A stretch of DNA of 64,000 bases from Pseudomonas sp. Root71 (GCF_001429045.1 NZ_LMHY01000025.1:6040-70039), one strand, 5' to 3'; shown: positions 16,296-25,145, counted from the stretch's first letter. Numbers and translations: made by a program. The notes: generated by a model from the sequence alone, not told the origin.

Positions 16296-18086
16296 TCAAT
16301 GCCCCACCTTCCCTCCTTCATCCCCCTCCACATATTCCACCCGATAATTCGCCACATAACTATCCACAGCCGTCCCGATCGTAGGAAAAAACGCCGTCTC
16401 CCCCAACCGTGCAAACAACCCGAACCGCTTCAGCTTGTCCTTCACCGGATCCTTCATCTCCGCAATGCACAACTCGATACCCGCCGCATGCAACGTGTCG
16501 CCCAGTTCGGCCAGCATGTCGGCGGAGGTCACGTCGACGCTGGTAACCGGTTCTGCGGCGACCACCAGCCAGCGCACGGGTGTGGGCGATGCAGCCACGG
16601 CGTCCAGCACTCGATCACTGAACAGTTCGGCGTTGGCGAAAAACAAGGGCGCATCCCAGCGAAACAGGACCAGGCCGGGGATCAGGCGCGCTTCGGGGTA
16701 GCGTTTGATGTCGTGGTAGCCCTTGACCCCGTCGGCGCGGCCCAATACCGCGGAGTACGGGCGCCAGCCGTCCCAGAGGAATTCAATGACGGCAATCACG
16801 ATGGCCAGGCCGATGCCCTCGATCGCGCCGAACACGGCCACGCCGACGGTACAGACAATCGATAGCCAGCATTCCCAACGCTGGATACGGTAGATCCGGC
16901 GCAGGTCGGTGATCTCGATCAGGCCAATGGCCGAGGCGATCACGACAGCCGCCAGGGCGCTGGACGGTAGATGTTGCAGCAGGTCCGGTGCCACCACCAG
17001 CAGCAAGGCAACCGCCAGTGCGCCGACAACGCCGGTCAGTTGGGTTTTGGCGCCGGCCGCCTCCGCCACGGGGGTTCGTGACGAGCTGCTACTGATCGGG
17101 AAGCCCTGGAAAAAACCGGCTGCGAGGTTGGCGATGCCCAGGCCTACCATTTCCTGGTTCGGGTTGACGTAGGTGCGGGTCCGCGCCGCATAGACGCGGG
17201 AGAGCACGCTGGTGTCGGCGAACGAGACGAGTGCGACGGCGCAACCGCCGATCAGCACCGGGACGATGTCGGCGCGGGTGATCCAGGGGATGGCGAAACC
17301 GGGCAAGCCTTGGGGGAGCGAGCCGAGGACCGACACACCGGCGCGTGTCGCAAGGTCGAGCACACCCACGGCGACTGTCGCGCCTACCACGGCGATCAGA
17401 ATGCCCGGCAATCGCGGCCATCGTTTGAGCAGCAGGATCGCCGCCAGGGTGAGCCCGCCCACCGTGAAGGTGGTCCAGTTGATCTTTCCCTCCATCACCC
17501 CTGAGGCGATGGCCGCGATGTTTCTCAATGGGCCGTCGGATTCAATCGAAAAACCGAACAGCTTGGGCAACTGGCTGATCAAGACGGTCAGTGCGATGCC
17601 GTTCATGTAGCCGTAGCGGATTGGTTTGGACAGCAGCTCGGTGATGAATCCCAGCCGCGCGATACCGGCCAGGATACACACCGCTCCCGAGATGATCGCC
17701 ATCATCCCCGCCAGGGCGACGGCACGCTGCGGGTCGCCGCCGGAGAGTGGAATGATCACGGCAAGGATGACGGCCACCAGGGAGGAATCCGGCCCCATCA
17801 CCAGAATGCGGCTGGGGCCGAACAAGGCATAGAACAGCAGCGGAACGATGGTCGCGTAGAGGCCATAGATGCCCGGCACGCCCGAAGCCACCGCATAGGC
17901 GATACCGACGGGCACCAGCATCGTGGTCAGCACCAGGCCGGCGACGATGTCGTAACGCAACCATTCCGGTTGGTATTCCCGCAGTATGCCCAGCCCCGGT
18001 AGCCAGCGGCGCCAACCGGTCTGTTCATCGCGGCGAGCTATGCGGCCCGGTTCCGGGAGAGGGGGCGAAGCATCTGAATGGCTCAT
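16296..18086 (-). CDS. SulP family anion permease with STAS domain
   Basis: A 596-residue inner-membrane transporter of the SulP/SLC26 family, exchanging or importing anions such as sulfate or bicarbonate. Residues ~40-440 form the membrane core with family motifs YDIVAGLVLTTMLVPVGIAYA, GLYATIVPLLFYALFGPSR and FPISSSSSRTPVAEAAGAKT. The C-terminal ~130 residues are a cytoplasmic STAS domain (RWLVVAAEPVTSVDVTSADMLAEL). It ends KVGH after a Glu/Asp-rich tail. It is divergent from the gene at 18205 with about 120 bases between. The actual substrate is not determined. Confidence 0.9.
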   Translation of the reverse strand: MSHSDASPPLPEPGRIARRDEQTGWRRWLPGLGILREYQPEWLRYDIVAGLVLTTMLVPVGIAYAVASGVPGIYGLYATIVPLLFYALFGPSRILVMGPDSSLVAVILAVIIPLSGGDPQRAVALAGMMAIISGAVCILAGIARLGFITELLSKPIRYGYMNGIALTVLISQLPKLFGFSIESDGPLRNIAAIASGVMEGKINWTTFTVGGLTLAAILLLKRWPRLPGILIAVVGATVAVGVLDLATRAGVSVLGSLPQGLPGFAIPWITRADIVPVLIGGCAVALVSFADTSVLSRVYAARTRTYVNPNQEMVGLGIANLAAGFFQGFPISSSSSRTPVAEAAGAKTQLTGVVGALAVALLLVVAPDLLQHLPSSALAAVVIASAIGLIEITDLRRIYRIQRWECWLSIVCTVGVAVFGAIEGIGLAIVIAVIEFLWDGWRPYSAVLGRADGVKGYHDIKRYPEARLIPGLVLFRWDAPLFFANAELFSDRVLDAVAASPTPVRWLVVAAEPVTSVDVTSADMLAELGDTLHAAGIELCIAEMKDPVKDKLKRFGLFARLGETAFFPTIGTAVDSYVANYRVEYVEGDEGGKVGH

Positions 18087-18204
18087 GAACCGCCCTCGTT
18101 GATGGACTGTGCAAACTCCGGGATATCGAAGTGATCTCAGTGTAGCTATTGCTTCGAATGCGCCATCACTGGAAGCTGTTCATCTAAAGGACTTGGAACC
18201 CGAC

Positions 18205-19170
18205 ATGAAATTCGACCTCGCCTACTGCCTCAGCCTCAACGACAAGTTGTCGATCTACGACGTGCGGGATCTGAATTTCGACGAGACGATGGATTTCGAC
18301 TCCGCCAGGGAACACTTCCAGTGCCCCAACGATGCCTGTCGCCTGGCGTTCGATACGGCCAATGAGCTGGGCACGTTCAACGCCAAGAACGTGAATTACG
18401 TGCGCACGCCGCACTTCAAGAACCTGCCGAGTACGCGGCATGTCGAGGGCTGCCCTTATGTCAGCCTGAAGACGCCGACGTCGGGTGTGGATGAGACGGA
18501 AACGGATGACAGTCGCGAGGAAAATTTCCCGTCGGAATTGTTACTGACTCGGCGCGAATATGTGCGTAGGCCGTCCAGCCCGGTGGTGATTGCCGATGTG
18601 GTTCGGGATGAACTATTGGCGCCCAAGGCGGCTAGTCATGTCGAGCAACCGAGCAAGGAGTCGACCCCGGACAAGACCAGCGTCTTCGCCCATCCGGTGG
18701 AGTGTTTCGTGTCGAACTTCGACGACAAGGATTTGCTCAAGCGCGTGCCGCTGAAGATTGGCGAACACACCGCGCCTTACGGGTCGTTTTTCAAGAAGAT
18801 CGAATACCTGCAAGACAACAAGGGGCTGATTTACTGGGGCAAGGTCAAGGAGATCAAGGACTACACCCAGAGCTTTCGCATCGACTTCGAGAAGAAGGTC
18901 TGGTTCGAGAAAAAGCCCTACTCGGTCAATGTCTACCTGAGCAAGAAACTGATCGACAGCTACCGCAAGCGCAAGGCGTTCCTGGAGGAGATCAAGCACG
19001 CCATCGAGAGCGGGCGGGCGTTGTACTGCTTCTTTTATGGCGTAACGCCCGAGCTGAAGCAGGTGCCGAGCAAGAAAAAACCCGAGCAAACGTTCGGGGT
19101 GTTCAGCGCCAACATTGAAAACCTGGATCACTTTATTGTGCGCGAAGCGCCAGGGTTGGCGGGTAAATAA
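18205..19170 (+). CDS. hypothetical protein with CoiA-like zinc motif
   Basis: A 321-residue protein I cannot assign to a named family. The N-terminal ~90 residues hold a spaced Cys/His pattern (FQCPNDACRLAF, then TPHFKNLPS, TRHVEGCPY) like the zinc-binding N-terminus of CoiA-type proteins. A variable charged linker follows (~95-175). The C-terminal half has FKKIEYLQDNKGLIYWGKV, SFRIDFEKKVWFEKKPYSVNVYLS and ALYCFFYGV, which look like a mixed alpha/beta domain. There is no signal peptide or membrane segment. The start is the ATG after GGAA; the longer frame has no ribosome site. A broken copy of its middle part lies at 15.7 kb, so the family has been mobile or duplicated here. A nucleic-acid role is only a guess. 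Confidence 0.65.
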   Translation: MKFDLAYCLSLNDKLSIYDVRDLNFDETMDFDSAREHFQCPNDACRLAFDTANELGTFNAKNVNYVRTPHFKNLPSTRHVEGCPYVSLKTPTSGVDETETDDSREENFPSELLLTRREYVRRPSSPVVIADVVRDELLAPKAASHVEQPSKESTPDKTSVFAHPVECFVSNFDDKDLLKRVPLKIGEHTAPYGSFFKKIEYLQDNKGLIYWGKVKEIKDYTQSFRIDFEKKVWFEKKPYSVNVYLSKKLIDSYRKRKAFLEEIKHAIESGRALYCFFYGVTPELKQVPSKKKPEQTFGVFSANIENLDHFIVREAPGLAGK

Positions 19171-19236
19171 GCGCAGTGCCGTTCGTCTGTCTGAAAAGAA
19201 AAATTAAAAAATGCGTTTGATCCGGGCTCAAAACAA

Positions 19237-19252
19237 CTGTACAAAAACACAG
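19237..19252 (+). promoter_or_regulatory. LexA-like SOS box before the small HTH gene
   Basis: CTGT ACAAAAAC ACAG fits the CTG-N10-CAG palindrome of gamma-proteobacterial LexA sites. TATATT follows at once and could be a -10, so LexA bound here would block the promoter of the 19290 gene, 38 bases downstream. Confidence 0.55.
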
Positions 19253-19289
19253 TATATTTTGACCAACACTCTCGAGCCCGGAGAACACC

Positions 19290-19607
19290 ATGGCCTCTCA
19301 AGCGATGAAAATCACCCTGGAACGTATCGCCCTCTTCCAATTCACCCCGGCCCACTGCGCCCAGGCCCGAGCGATGCTGGGCTGGAGCGTGGAGGAGCTA
19401 TCGCGGGAATCCCGGGTCTCGGTGGATGCCATTCAACGCTTCGAGGCGCGACAGGAGGTGCGGGATGTCACGCGCCTGGCGCTGGCCTATCGGCTTGAAG
19501 CCGAAGGGTTGGTGTTCTTCCCGGGGTTTGCGCCGGGTCGAGGGATGAATGTGAGAGGGTCGACGCCGAATCCGGTTGGGCGGGCGGATTTTGCGATGGT
19601 GGAGTGA
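19290..19607 (+). CDS. small HTH (XRE-type) regulator
   Basis: A 105-residue protein whose residues ~18-65 form a lambda-repressor-like HTH: FTPAHCAQARAMLGWSVEEL, then SRVSVDAIQRFEARQEVRDV. The rest (LALAYRLEAEGLVFFPGFAPG) is the usual short tail of XRE proteins that regulate their own promoter. GGAG precedes the ATG. A LexA-like box lies in its promoter and another small HTH gene follows after ten bases, so the two are probably one transcript. It could be an SOS-controlled repressor or the antitoxin of a lost toxin; no toxin gene is adjacent. Confidence 0.75.
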   Translation: MASQAMKITLERIALFQFTPAHCAQARAMLGWSVEELSRESRVSVDAIQRFEARQEVRDVTRLALAYRLEAEGLVFFPGFAPGRGMNVRGSTPNPVGRADFAMVE

Positions 19608-19617
19608 GGGTTAACAG

Positions 19618-19878
19618 ATGAACGAAATCGACGATGGCGATAACTGCGTTTTTCAGGCACTGGGCATTCCCGATGCTGGTGATGTGCGGGCCAAATCTGA
19701 TTGCGTTATGAAAATTGGCCTTCTGCTGGAAAGCGTCCGGCTGAGTAAGACGGATGCTGCGCAGAAGCTCGGATTATCTGTCGAAGAACTAAACGAAATA
19801 TTTCGAGGGAAGTTTCGCGACCTGAGCGTGGCAAAGATCTCGGGGTTCCTTGAGCAGTTAAAGAACTCGCGTGGCTAA
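19618..19878 (+). CDS. HTH_37-type antitoxin-like protein, orphan
   Basis: An 86-residue protein matching the HigA-like HTH_37 pattern: VFQALGIPDAGDVRAKSDCV, then KIGLLLESVRLSKTDAAQKLGL and VEELNEIFRGKFRDLSVAKI. Members are usually antitoxins downstream of RelE/HigB-like toxins. Here the upstream gene is another HTH protein and no toxin is seen on either side. It probably shares the transcript of the 19290 gene. Confidence 0.7.
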   Translation: MNEIDDGDNCVFQALGIPDAGDVRAKSDCVMKIGLLLESVRLSKTDAAQKLGLSVEELNEIFRGKFRDLSVAKISGFLEQLKNSRG

Positions 19879-19930
19879 CTGATTTAGTTGAACTCCCAAG
19901 CCGGTCCGCAGACCGGCCGGGGTCACAACT

Positions 19931-20986
19931 TCACGCGTTCTGCACCACTCGCTCACTCTCCCCTTCCACCGCCATCCACCACGCCCCACCACGCTGCGGA
20001 TGCATCAAGTTGAACGCCTCGCCCATCTGCGGTGTGGTGATCGATACGTTGCGCTCCCAGGCCAGGGCCAGGATGCGGTCGAAGGGTTCGTACCAGGCGT
20101 GCATCGACAGGTCGAAGGTGCCGTTGTGGATCGGCAGTAGCCAGCGGCCCTTGAGGTCGAGGTGGGCTTGCAGGGTTTGTTCGGGTTGCATGTGCACGTG
20201 CGGCCAGTCGACGTTGTAGGCACCGGTTTCCATCAGGGTCAGGTCGAATGGGCCGTACTGTTCGCCGATGCGTTTGAAGCCGTCGAAGTAGCCGCTGTCG
20301 CCGCTGAAGAAAAGGCGTGTGTCGCCGTCGATCATCACCCACGAGGCCCACAGGGTGCTGTTGCTGTCGAACAGGCCACGGCCGGAAAAGTGCTGCGACG
20401 GGGTGGCGATGAACTGGATGCCATCGACTTCCGTGCCTTGCCACCAATCCAGTTGGCGGACTTTGCTGGCGTCGATGCCCCACTTGATCAGGGTGTCGCC
20501 TACGCCCAATGGGGTAAGGAAGTGTTTGGTCTTGTCCGCGAGCTTGAGCACCGCCCGATAATCCAGGTGGTCATAGTGGTCGTGGGACAGGATCACCGCT
20601 TCGATCGGTGGCAATTGTTCCAGGCTGATCGGTGGCTGATGAAAACGCTTGGGGCCGGCCCATTGCACGGGGGAGGCGCGCTCGGCGAAGACCGGATCGG
20701 TGATCCAGAATTTGTCGCGCAGCTTGAGCAGCACCGTGGAGTGGCCCAGACGATAGACGCTGTGGTTGGGCGCTGCGATCAGCGCGGCTTGAGTCAGGGC
20801 TTGCACCGGCACGGGTGCGCTTGGGCGGGTGTTCTGCGGTTTGTGGAACAGCGCGGTCCACAGGATGCCCATGGTTTTGCCAAAGCTTAAACGTTGAACC
20901 GGCGTGAAGTTTTGATACTGCCCTTGGGCCTGTCGGGACGCTTCAGGTGTGGAGGCGTTGTCCGCCGGGGAGTTTGAATTGGCCAT
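19931..20986 (-). CDS. MBL-fold metal-dependent hydrolase (NAPE-PLD/UlaG-like)
   Basis: A 351-residue metallo-beta-lactamase-fold hydrolase. The metal motif HDHYDHLDY follows the second beta strand (AVILSHDHYDHL), and later ligands sit in FFSGDSGYFDGFKRIG and LLPIHNGTFDLSMHAW. The layout, including TVLLKLRDKFWITDPVFAER, resembles N-acyl-phosphatidylethanolamine phospholipase D-like enzymes. No signal peptide is seen, although similar proteins can be membrane-associated. I chose the ATG at MANSNSPAD; the longer frame starts 26 codons earlier without support. It is divergent from a TetR regulator with palindromes between, so the regulator probably controls it. Confidence 0.85.
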   Translation of the reverse strand: MANSNSPADNASTPEASRQAQGQYQNFTPVQRLSFGKTMGILWTALFHKPQNTRPSAPVPVQALTQAALIAAPNHSVYRLGHSTVLLKLRDKFWITDPVFAERASPVQWAGPKRFHQPPISLEQLPPIEAVILSHDHYDHLDYRAVLKLADKTKHFLTPLGVGDTLIKWGIDASKVRQLDWWQGTEVDGIQFIATPSQHFSGRGLFDSNSTLWASWVMIDGDTRLFFSGDSGYFDGFKRIGEQYGPFDLTLMETGAYNVDWPHVHMQPEQTLQAHLDLKGRWLLPIHNGTFDLSMHAWYEPFDRILALAWERNVSITTPQMGEAFNLMHPQRGGAWWMAVEGESERVVQNA

Positions 20987-21107
20987 GACTGAATGACTCC
21001 AGAAAAACCGCGCATCGCGCGACTTTCCGTTTTGGGACGATAAATGGCCAAGGCACGCACGCATCAGCCGGACGTTCTATTTTTGCTGGGCAGGGTTAAC
21101 AAAACAT

Positions 21108-21123
21108 TACACTGCACAGTGTA
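21108..21123. promoter_or_regulatory. putative TetR operator between the MBL hydrolase and TetR genes
   Basis: TACACTG CA CAGTGTA has seven-base inverted arms. A related half-site pattern (AAACTACTGAGTGTAATT) lies about 45 bases further on. The position in a divergent promoter gap suits the TetR protein encoded next door. Confidence 0.55.
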
Positions 21124-21202
21124 GTTTCTAGGTTGCATCAAAGTCGATGACAAGTAAACTACTGAGTGTAATTCCCACCTTCTCCCCTGCCGAAGCGTAC
21201 TT

Positions 21203-21814
21203 ATGACAGCTCCACAGCGCCTCACCGACCGAAAACGCCAAGCGATCATTCAAGCCGCGATCAACGAATTCCGTGAAAACGGTTTCGAGATCACCAGCAT
21301 GGACAAGATTGCTGCCACTGCCGGTGTGTCGAAGCGCACGGTGTACAACCACTTTCCCAGCAAGGAAGAGTTGTTCGCCGAGATCCTCAATCAGTTATGG
21401 ATCCGGGTGACGGCAGAACAGGAAGCGACCTACAGCCCCGACCTGCCGTTGCGCGAGCAATTGCGCGGATTGCTGATGGCCAAGCTGCAAATGTTGGGCG
21501 ATGACAATTTTCTCGACCTGGCGCGGGTGGCGATAGCGGCGACGATTCATTCCCCGGAGCGGGCGCAGGATATGGTGGCGCGAATGGGCGAACGCGAAGA
21601 AGGGTTGACGGTATGGATCCGTGCCGCTCAGGCCGATGGTCGCTTGAAAGCCGTAGCTCCCGAATTCGCCGCTCAACAGATCCATGGCCTGCTCAAGTCT
21701 TTTGCATTCTGGCCGCAGATTTCCATGGGGCAACCCAGCTTGTCAGCCAAGGAGCAACACACGGTGGCGGATTCCGCGCTGGACATGTTTCTGGCCTGCT
21801 ATCAGTTGCAATAA
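21203..21814 (+). CDS. TetR family transcriptional regulator
   Basis: A 203-residue TetR-type repressor. The N-terminal HTH reads RQAIIQAAINEFRENGFEIT, then DKIAATAGVSKRTVYNHFPSKEELF, the classical pattern. The C-terminal ~140 residues resemble the AefR-like ligand-binding domain (LRGLLMAKLQMLGDDNFLDL). It is divergent from the MBL hydrolase gene with an inverted repeat in the promoter gap, so it probably represses that gene and itself. The ligand is unknown. Confidence 0.88.
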   Translation: MTAPQRLTDRKRQAIIQAAINEFRENGFEITSMDKIAATAGVSKRTVYNHFPSKEELFAEILNQLWIRVTAEQEATYSPDLPLREQLRGLLMAKLQMLGDDNFLDLARVAIAATIHSPERAQDMVARMGEREEGLTVWIRAAQADGRLKAVAPEFAAQQIHGLLKSFAFWPQISMGQPSLSAKEQHTVADSALDMFLACYQLQ

Positions 21815-21940
21815 ATGACAAGGTCGAAGGTGGTGTTAGAAGGATTGATGACTCGGATTTGAACGGCACGATGTGTTTCAGAATGAAACCGGCGCTGAGG
21901 CTATAGTGAGCTTCAGTCCCAGCGCCAGACAGAGAGCATC

Positions 21941-22471
21941 ATGACCACCAGCCACGAAACCGCCGCCCACGTCGATCACCTGCGTTTCCATCGCCCTCAT
22001 GCCCACCTCGCACCGACCTTTGGCAATGACAAGTTTGCCTTGCGCGCCGAAGCCTTTGCACGATTCTTCGGTACACCGACCTTTCTCGGCGCACAAACGC
22101 TGATCGTGGTGATCTGGGTGTGCCTCAACCTCTCCGGTTTCACCCACTTCGATGCGTACCCGTTCATCCTGCTCAACCTGGCTTTCAGCCTGCAATCGGC
22201 CTATGCCGCGCCATTGATTCTGTTGGCCCAGACGCGTCAGGCCGCGCGAGACAAAGCCCAGTCCGATGCCGATGCGCAGCACCGCGAAGCGCTGGCGACC
22301 GCCAACAGTGAGCGGCAGGCGGAAGCTGCGAAAAACACCGCGCAACTGCTGGAGCTGCTCGAGCAGAACACTCGTCTCACAGAGATGACCAAGACCCTCA
22401 CCGAGCGCATCGAAAACCTGACAACGGAAATGCACCAGCAGTTCGTGCGCAAGGATAAGCCGAAGGCTTGA
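21941..22471 (+). CDS. DUF1003 membrane protein
   Basis: A 176-residue protein with two transmembrane segments (TLIVVIWVCLNLSGF and FILLNLAFSLQSAYAAPLIL) joined by the short DUF1003 loop FDAYP, followed by LLAQTRQAARDK. The last ~75 residues form a charged coiled coil rich in Glu, Gln and Ala. Family function is unknown. It stands alone between the TetR and LysR genes. Confidence 0.85.
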   Translation: MTTSHETAAHVDHLRFHRPHAHLAPTFGNDKFALRAEAFARFFGTPTFLGAQTLIVVIWVCLNLSGFTHFDAYPFILLNLAFSLQSAYAAPLILLAQTRQAARDKAQSDADAQHREALATANSERQAEAAKNTAQLLELLEQNTRLTEMTKTLTERIENLTTEMHQQFVRKDKPKA

Positions 22472-22477
22472 ACGGTT

Positions 22478-23356
22478 TCACGGCAGTTTCAGCGCCCGCC
22501 CCAACTCATCGAACAAGGTAACCACCGAGCGCAAGGCGCGGCAGTCGGGACGGGTCAGCAGCCATAGCGCAGTGTCGTATCCGTGCAGCGGTTCGCTCAG
22601 CGGCTGTAAACCGTCGCCGATCAAGAAGTCCGGTAACGCCGCTACACCCAGCCCCGCCCTGACCAACTCGGTCACCGACAGCATGCTGTTGCAGCGATAG
22701 CCCGGCGTTACGCCCGGCAAGGCCTGGCGACGCCAGGTAACGGTCGGGTGATCAGGCAGGAAGTCATCCGGGGCGATCCAGGTCAATGAGGCCAGGTCAG
22801 TGCTATTGACCGTTTGCAGGTATCGCTCACTGGCACACACTCGGTAGGAAATATCCGCCAGCCGCCGTCCCACCAGATGCTCCGGTGGCGTGCGGGTCAG
22901 GCGCAGGGCGATATCGGCATCCCGACGGCTGAGGTTGGCAAAATCATTGGACGTGCTGAGCTCGAGTGTCAGCGCCGGATAGTTCGGCATGAACTGCGCC
23001 AGCGCCGGCAACAGCAAACCTTGCAGGACCGAATCGGTACAGGTCAGGCGCACGATGCCGCTGATCACTTCACCGCCCTGCTCCACACCGATGCGCGCCG
23101 CCTCCAGTGCCTGCTCAGCGCGCTCGGCCTGTTCCGCCAGGGACTGCGCCAGGGTGGTGGGCAGGTAACCGGCGCGGCTTTTTTCGAACAGTTGCTGGCC
23201 CAGCGCAGCCTCCAGCCGGCGCACCGCTCGAAACACCGTCGAGACATCCACCTTGAGCAGTTGCGCGGCCCGGGCCAGAGAGCCGCCGCGCACCAGGGCG
23301 AGGATCAGCGCCAGGTCCGGGTAGTCCAGTCGATAGTGCGTCGCTGCATTGATCAC
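22478..23356 (-). CDS. LysR family transcriptional regulator
   Basis: A 292-residue LysR-type regulator. The N-terminal HTH is YPDLALILALVRGGSLARAA, then LLKVDVSTVFRAVRRLEAALGQQLFEK; the effector domain begins near IVRLTCTDSVLQG. The start is placed at a GTG (VINAATHYRLDY) because the frame upstream only mirrors the neighbouring gene; no strong ribosome site supports it. It is divergent from the glutamine-amidotransferase-like gene with under 80 bases between, and probably regulates it. Confidence 0.82.
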   Translation of the reverse strand: MINAATHYRLDYPDLALILALVRGGSLARAAQLLKVDVSTVFRAVRRLEAALGQQLFEKSRAGYLPTTLAQSLAEQAERAEQALEAARIGVEQGGEVISGIVRLTCTDSVLQGLLLPALAQFMPNYPALTLELSTSNDFANLSRRDADIALRLTRTPPEHLVGRRLADISYRVCASERYLQTVNSTDLASLTWIAPDDFLPDHPTVTWRRQALPGVTPGYRCNSMLSVTELVRAGLGVAALPDFLIGDGLQPLSEPLHGYDTALWLLTRPDCRALRSVVTLFDELGRALKLP

Positions 23357-23434
23357 TTGGATAAACGCCAATATTGAGTGCGTGAACGCCAATCTATAGT
23401 GGGCACCGGCAATCAACAAGTGCAGAGGCCCCAC

Positions 23435-24142
23435 ATGGAAACCCGCCCGATTCGCATCGCCCTGATCGGCGACTACGACCCGCAAGTCACCGCCCACCAG
23501 GCCATTCCTGTAGCTCTGGAAAAGGCCGCTGAACACAGCGGCCTGAACGTGCAATGGCATTGGCTGGCCACCGATGAGATCCACGCCGAGACACCGCTGC
23601 ACAGATTCGACGGTTTCTGGTGTGTACCGGCCAGCCCTTACCGCAGCACGGACGGCGCATTAAAAGCGATCCGCTTTGCCCGCGAACAACGGCGACCTTT
23701 CCTCGGCACCTGCGGTGGTTTTCAACACGCGGTGCTGGAATATGCACGCAATGTACTGGGCTGGTCGGATGCCGAACACGGCGAGACAAATCCCGATGCC
23801 GCGCGAGCGCTGCTGACACCGCTGGCGTGCTCACTGGTGGAGGCCGTCGATACCATTCATTTACAGGAAGGCTCGTTGATTGCCCAAGCGTACGAAAACG
23901 CCGAGATTCGTGAAGGCTATCGCTGTCGTTATGGGATGAATCCGCAGTTCGAAGAGGAGTTGCTCAAGCGCGAACTTCACGCCGTCGGCCACGATTCTGA
24001 ACACGGACTGCGGGCGGTCGAACTCGGTGATCATCCATTCTTTGTCGCGACCTTGTTCCAGCCCGAGCGGGCAGCGCTCAAGGGCGTCTTGCCGCCGTTA
24101 GTTGGCGCCTTTGTCGAAGCCTGTGCGGGGCGCTCGTCATGA
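23435..24142 (+). CDS. CTP-synthase-C-terminal-like glutamine amidotransferase
   Basis: A 235-residue class I glutamine-amidotransferase-like protein resembling the C-terminal domain of CTP synthase without the synthase part. It starts IRIALIGDYDPQVTAHQAIP and has the nucleophile elbow FLGTCGGFQHAVLEY. In the known 'CTP synthase C-terminal region-related (seleno)protein' family this Cys can be selenocysteine; here it is an ordinary Cys codon. A C-terminal FQPERAALKG resembles the region of the catalytic Glu. AGAGG lies six bases before the ATG. The stop overlaps the ATG of the ABM gene (ATGA), and a LysR regulator is divergent. The reaction is unknown. Confidence 0.8.
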   Translation: METRPIRIALIGDYDPQVTAHQAIPVALEKAAEHSGLNVQWHWLATDEIHAETPLHRFDGFWCVPASPYRSTDGALKAIRFAREQRRPFLGTCGGFQHAVLEYARNVLGWSDAEHGETNPDAARALLTPLACSLVEAVDTIHLQEGSLIAQAYENAEIREGYRCRYGMNPQFEEELLKRELHAVGHDSEHGLRAVELGDHPFFVATLFQPERAALKGVLPPLVGAFVEACAGRSS

Positions 24143-24462
24143 TCGCCGATACGCCAGCTGCGCCTTATTACGCGGTGATCTTCACCTCACTGCGTACCGA
24201 GGGTGACCAGGGTTACGCCGATGCGGCTGCACGGATGCTGGAACTGGTCCGTGAACAGCCGGGGTTTCTTGGAGTGGAGTCGGCGCGGGGCGAGGATGGG
24301 CTTGGGATTACGGTGTCGTACTGGGTCAGTGAAGCGGCGATTCTGGCGTGGAAGCATCATCCTGAGCATACGGCCATTCGCGAGCGTGGGCGCTCGACCT
24401 GGTATGCGCGGTGTCATACGCGGGTGTGCCGGGTTGAGCGGGCTTACGGATTCAATCAGTAA
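24139..24462 (+). CDS. antibiotic biosynthesis monooxygenase (ABM) family protein
   Basis: A 107-residue ferredoxin-like ABM-fold protein: YYAVIFTSLRTEGDQGYADA, QPGFLGVESARGEDG and ITVSYWVSEAAILAWKHHPEH. Such proteins act as small cofactor-free oxygenases or binding proteins. Its start overlaps the preceding stop, so it is co-translated with the amidotransferase-like protein; the pair is the probable target of the divergent LysR. Confidence 0.85.
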   Translation: MIADTPAAPYYAVIFTSLRTEGDQGYADAAARMLELVREQPGFLGVESARGEDGLGITVSYWVSEAAILAWKHHPEHTAIRERGRSTWYARCHTRVCRVERAYGFNQ

Positions 24463-24486
24463 CTGATTTAGAGTTCTTCAGGCCGC

Positions 24487-24583
24487 CATCGCGAGCAAGC
24501 TCGCTCCCACATTTTGATCCCGGTCGGTCACAACATTTGTGCGCGACAAAGATCTACTGTGGGAGCGAGCTTGCTCGCGATGG
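24487..24583. repeat. REP pair, type A
   Basis: Two inverted copies (ATCGCGAGCAAGCTCGCTCC and its complement) separated by about 45 bases. Confidence 0.92.
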
Positions 24584-24607
24584 GACCAGTACAGTCACCG
24601 CAAAAAC

Positions 24608-24934
24608 TCACCCCCGAACCAAACTGCGAACCGCCGAAATCTCCGGCACTTCCCGCCGGTTCATGTACACCCGCAACGGCTCGGTGATGTTGATCCGGTC
24701 ATCGATGTTCTGGTCCAGCAACAACTGGATCAATTCGCGTTTGAGCGTCATGGTTTGCTCAGGCCCCGCGGCCCAGACGAATTCGCTGGTCGGGATGATG
24801 CCGTCGTCCGCCACGTCCATGCCAAACGAGTCTTCGCTGAAGCGCACGATGTAGTGCCCGGTCTTGCGGTTGAGGCCGACAAAGCCTTTGAGTTGGTCGG
24901 CAGCCTGGCAGATGAGCTGGGAAGTGATGCGCAT
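24608..24934 (-). CDS. conserved hypothetical protein, 108 residues
   Basis: I do not recognise the family. The protein starts MRITSQLICQAADQLKGFVG and has FSEDSFGMDVADDGIIPTSE, an amphipathic TLKRELIQLLLDQNIDDRIN and a basic end. No signal peptide or membrane span is seen. The start has GGGG upstream; an ATG eight codons earlier is possible. Codon use matches the chromosome, so it is likely a real gene. Confidence 0.6.
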   Translation of the reverse strand: MRITSQLICQAADQLKGFVGLNRKTGHYIVRFSEDSFGMDVADDGIIPTSEFVWAAGPEQTMTLKRELIQLLLDQNIDDRINITEPLRVYMNRREVPEISAVRSLVRG

Positions 24935-25145
24935 GGTAAACCCCGCAATGGTGATCATTGGATTGCACGCAGGGCCTGCGTTTCCCTCTGTCGGGGAAAT
25001 TGCAGGGCCCCAGCGTACTGCAAACGGGCGCACAAAAGCGCTGACGAAAATCAGCTTTAGACAGGTTTATGTCGGCCTGGCGATAGCGCCTGCAAAGATG
25101 AATTGTTAAAAGGGACCGCTCACTTATTGCGAAAGGATCTCGACC

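Noticed and set aside
24487..24583. Repeated palindromes taken as a CRISPR array
   Set aside because: They are isolated inverted REP pairs scattered between genes, with no regular direct repeats or spacers.
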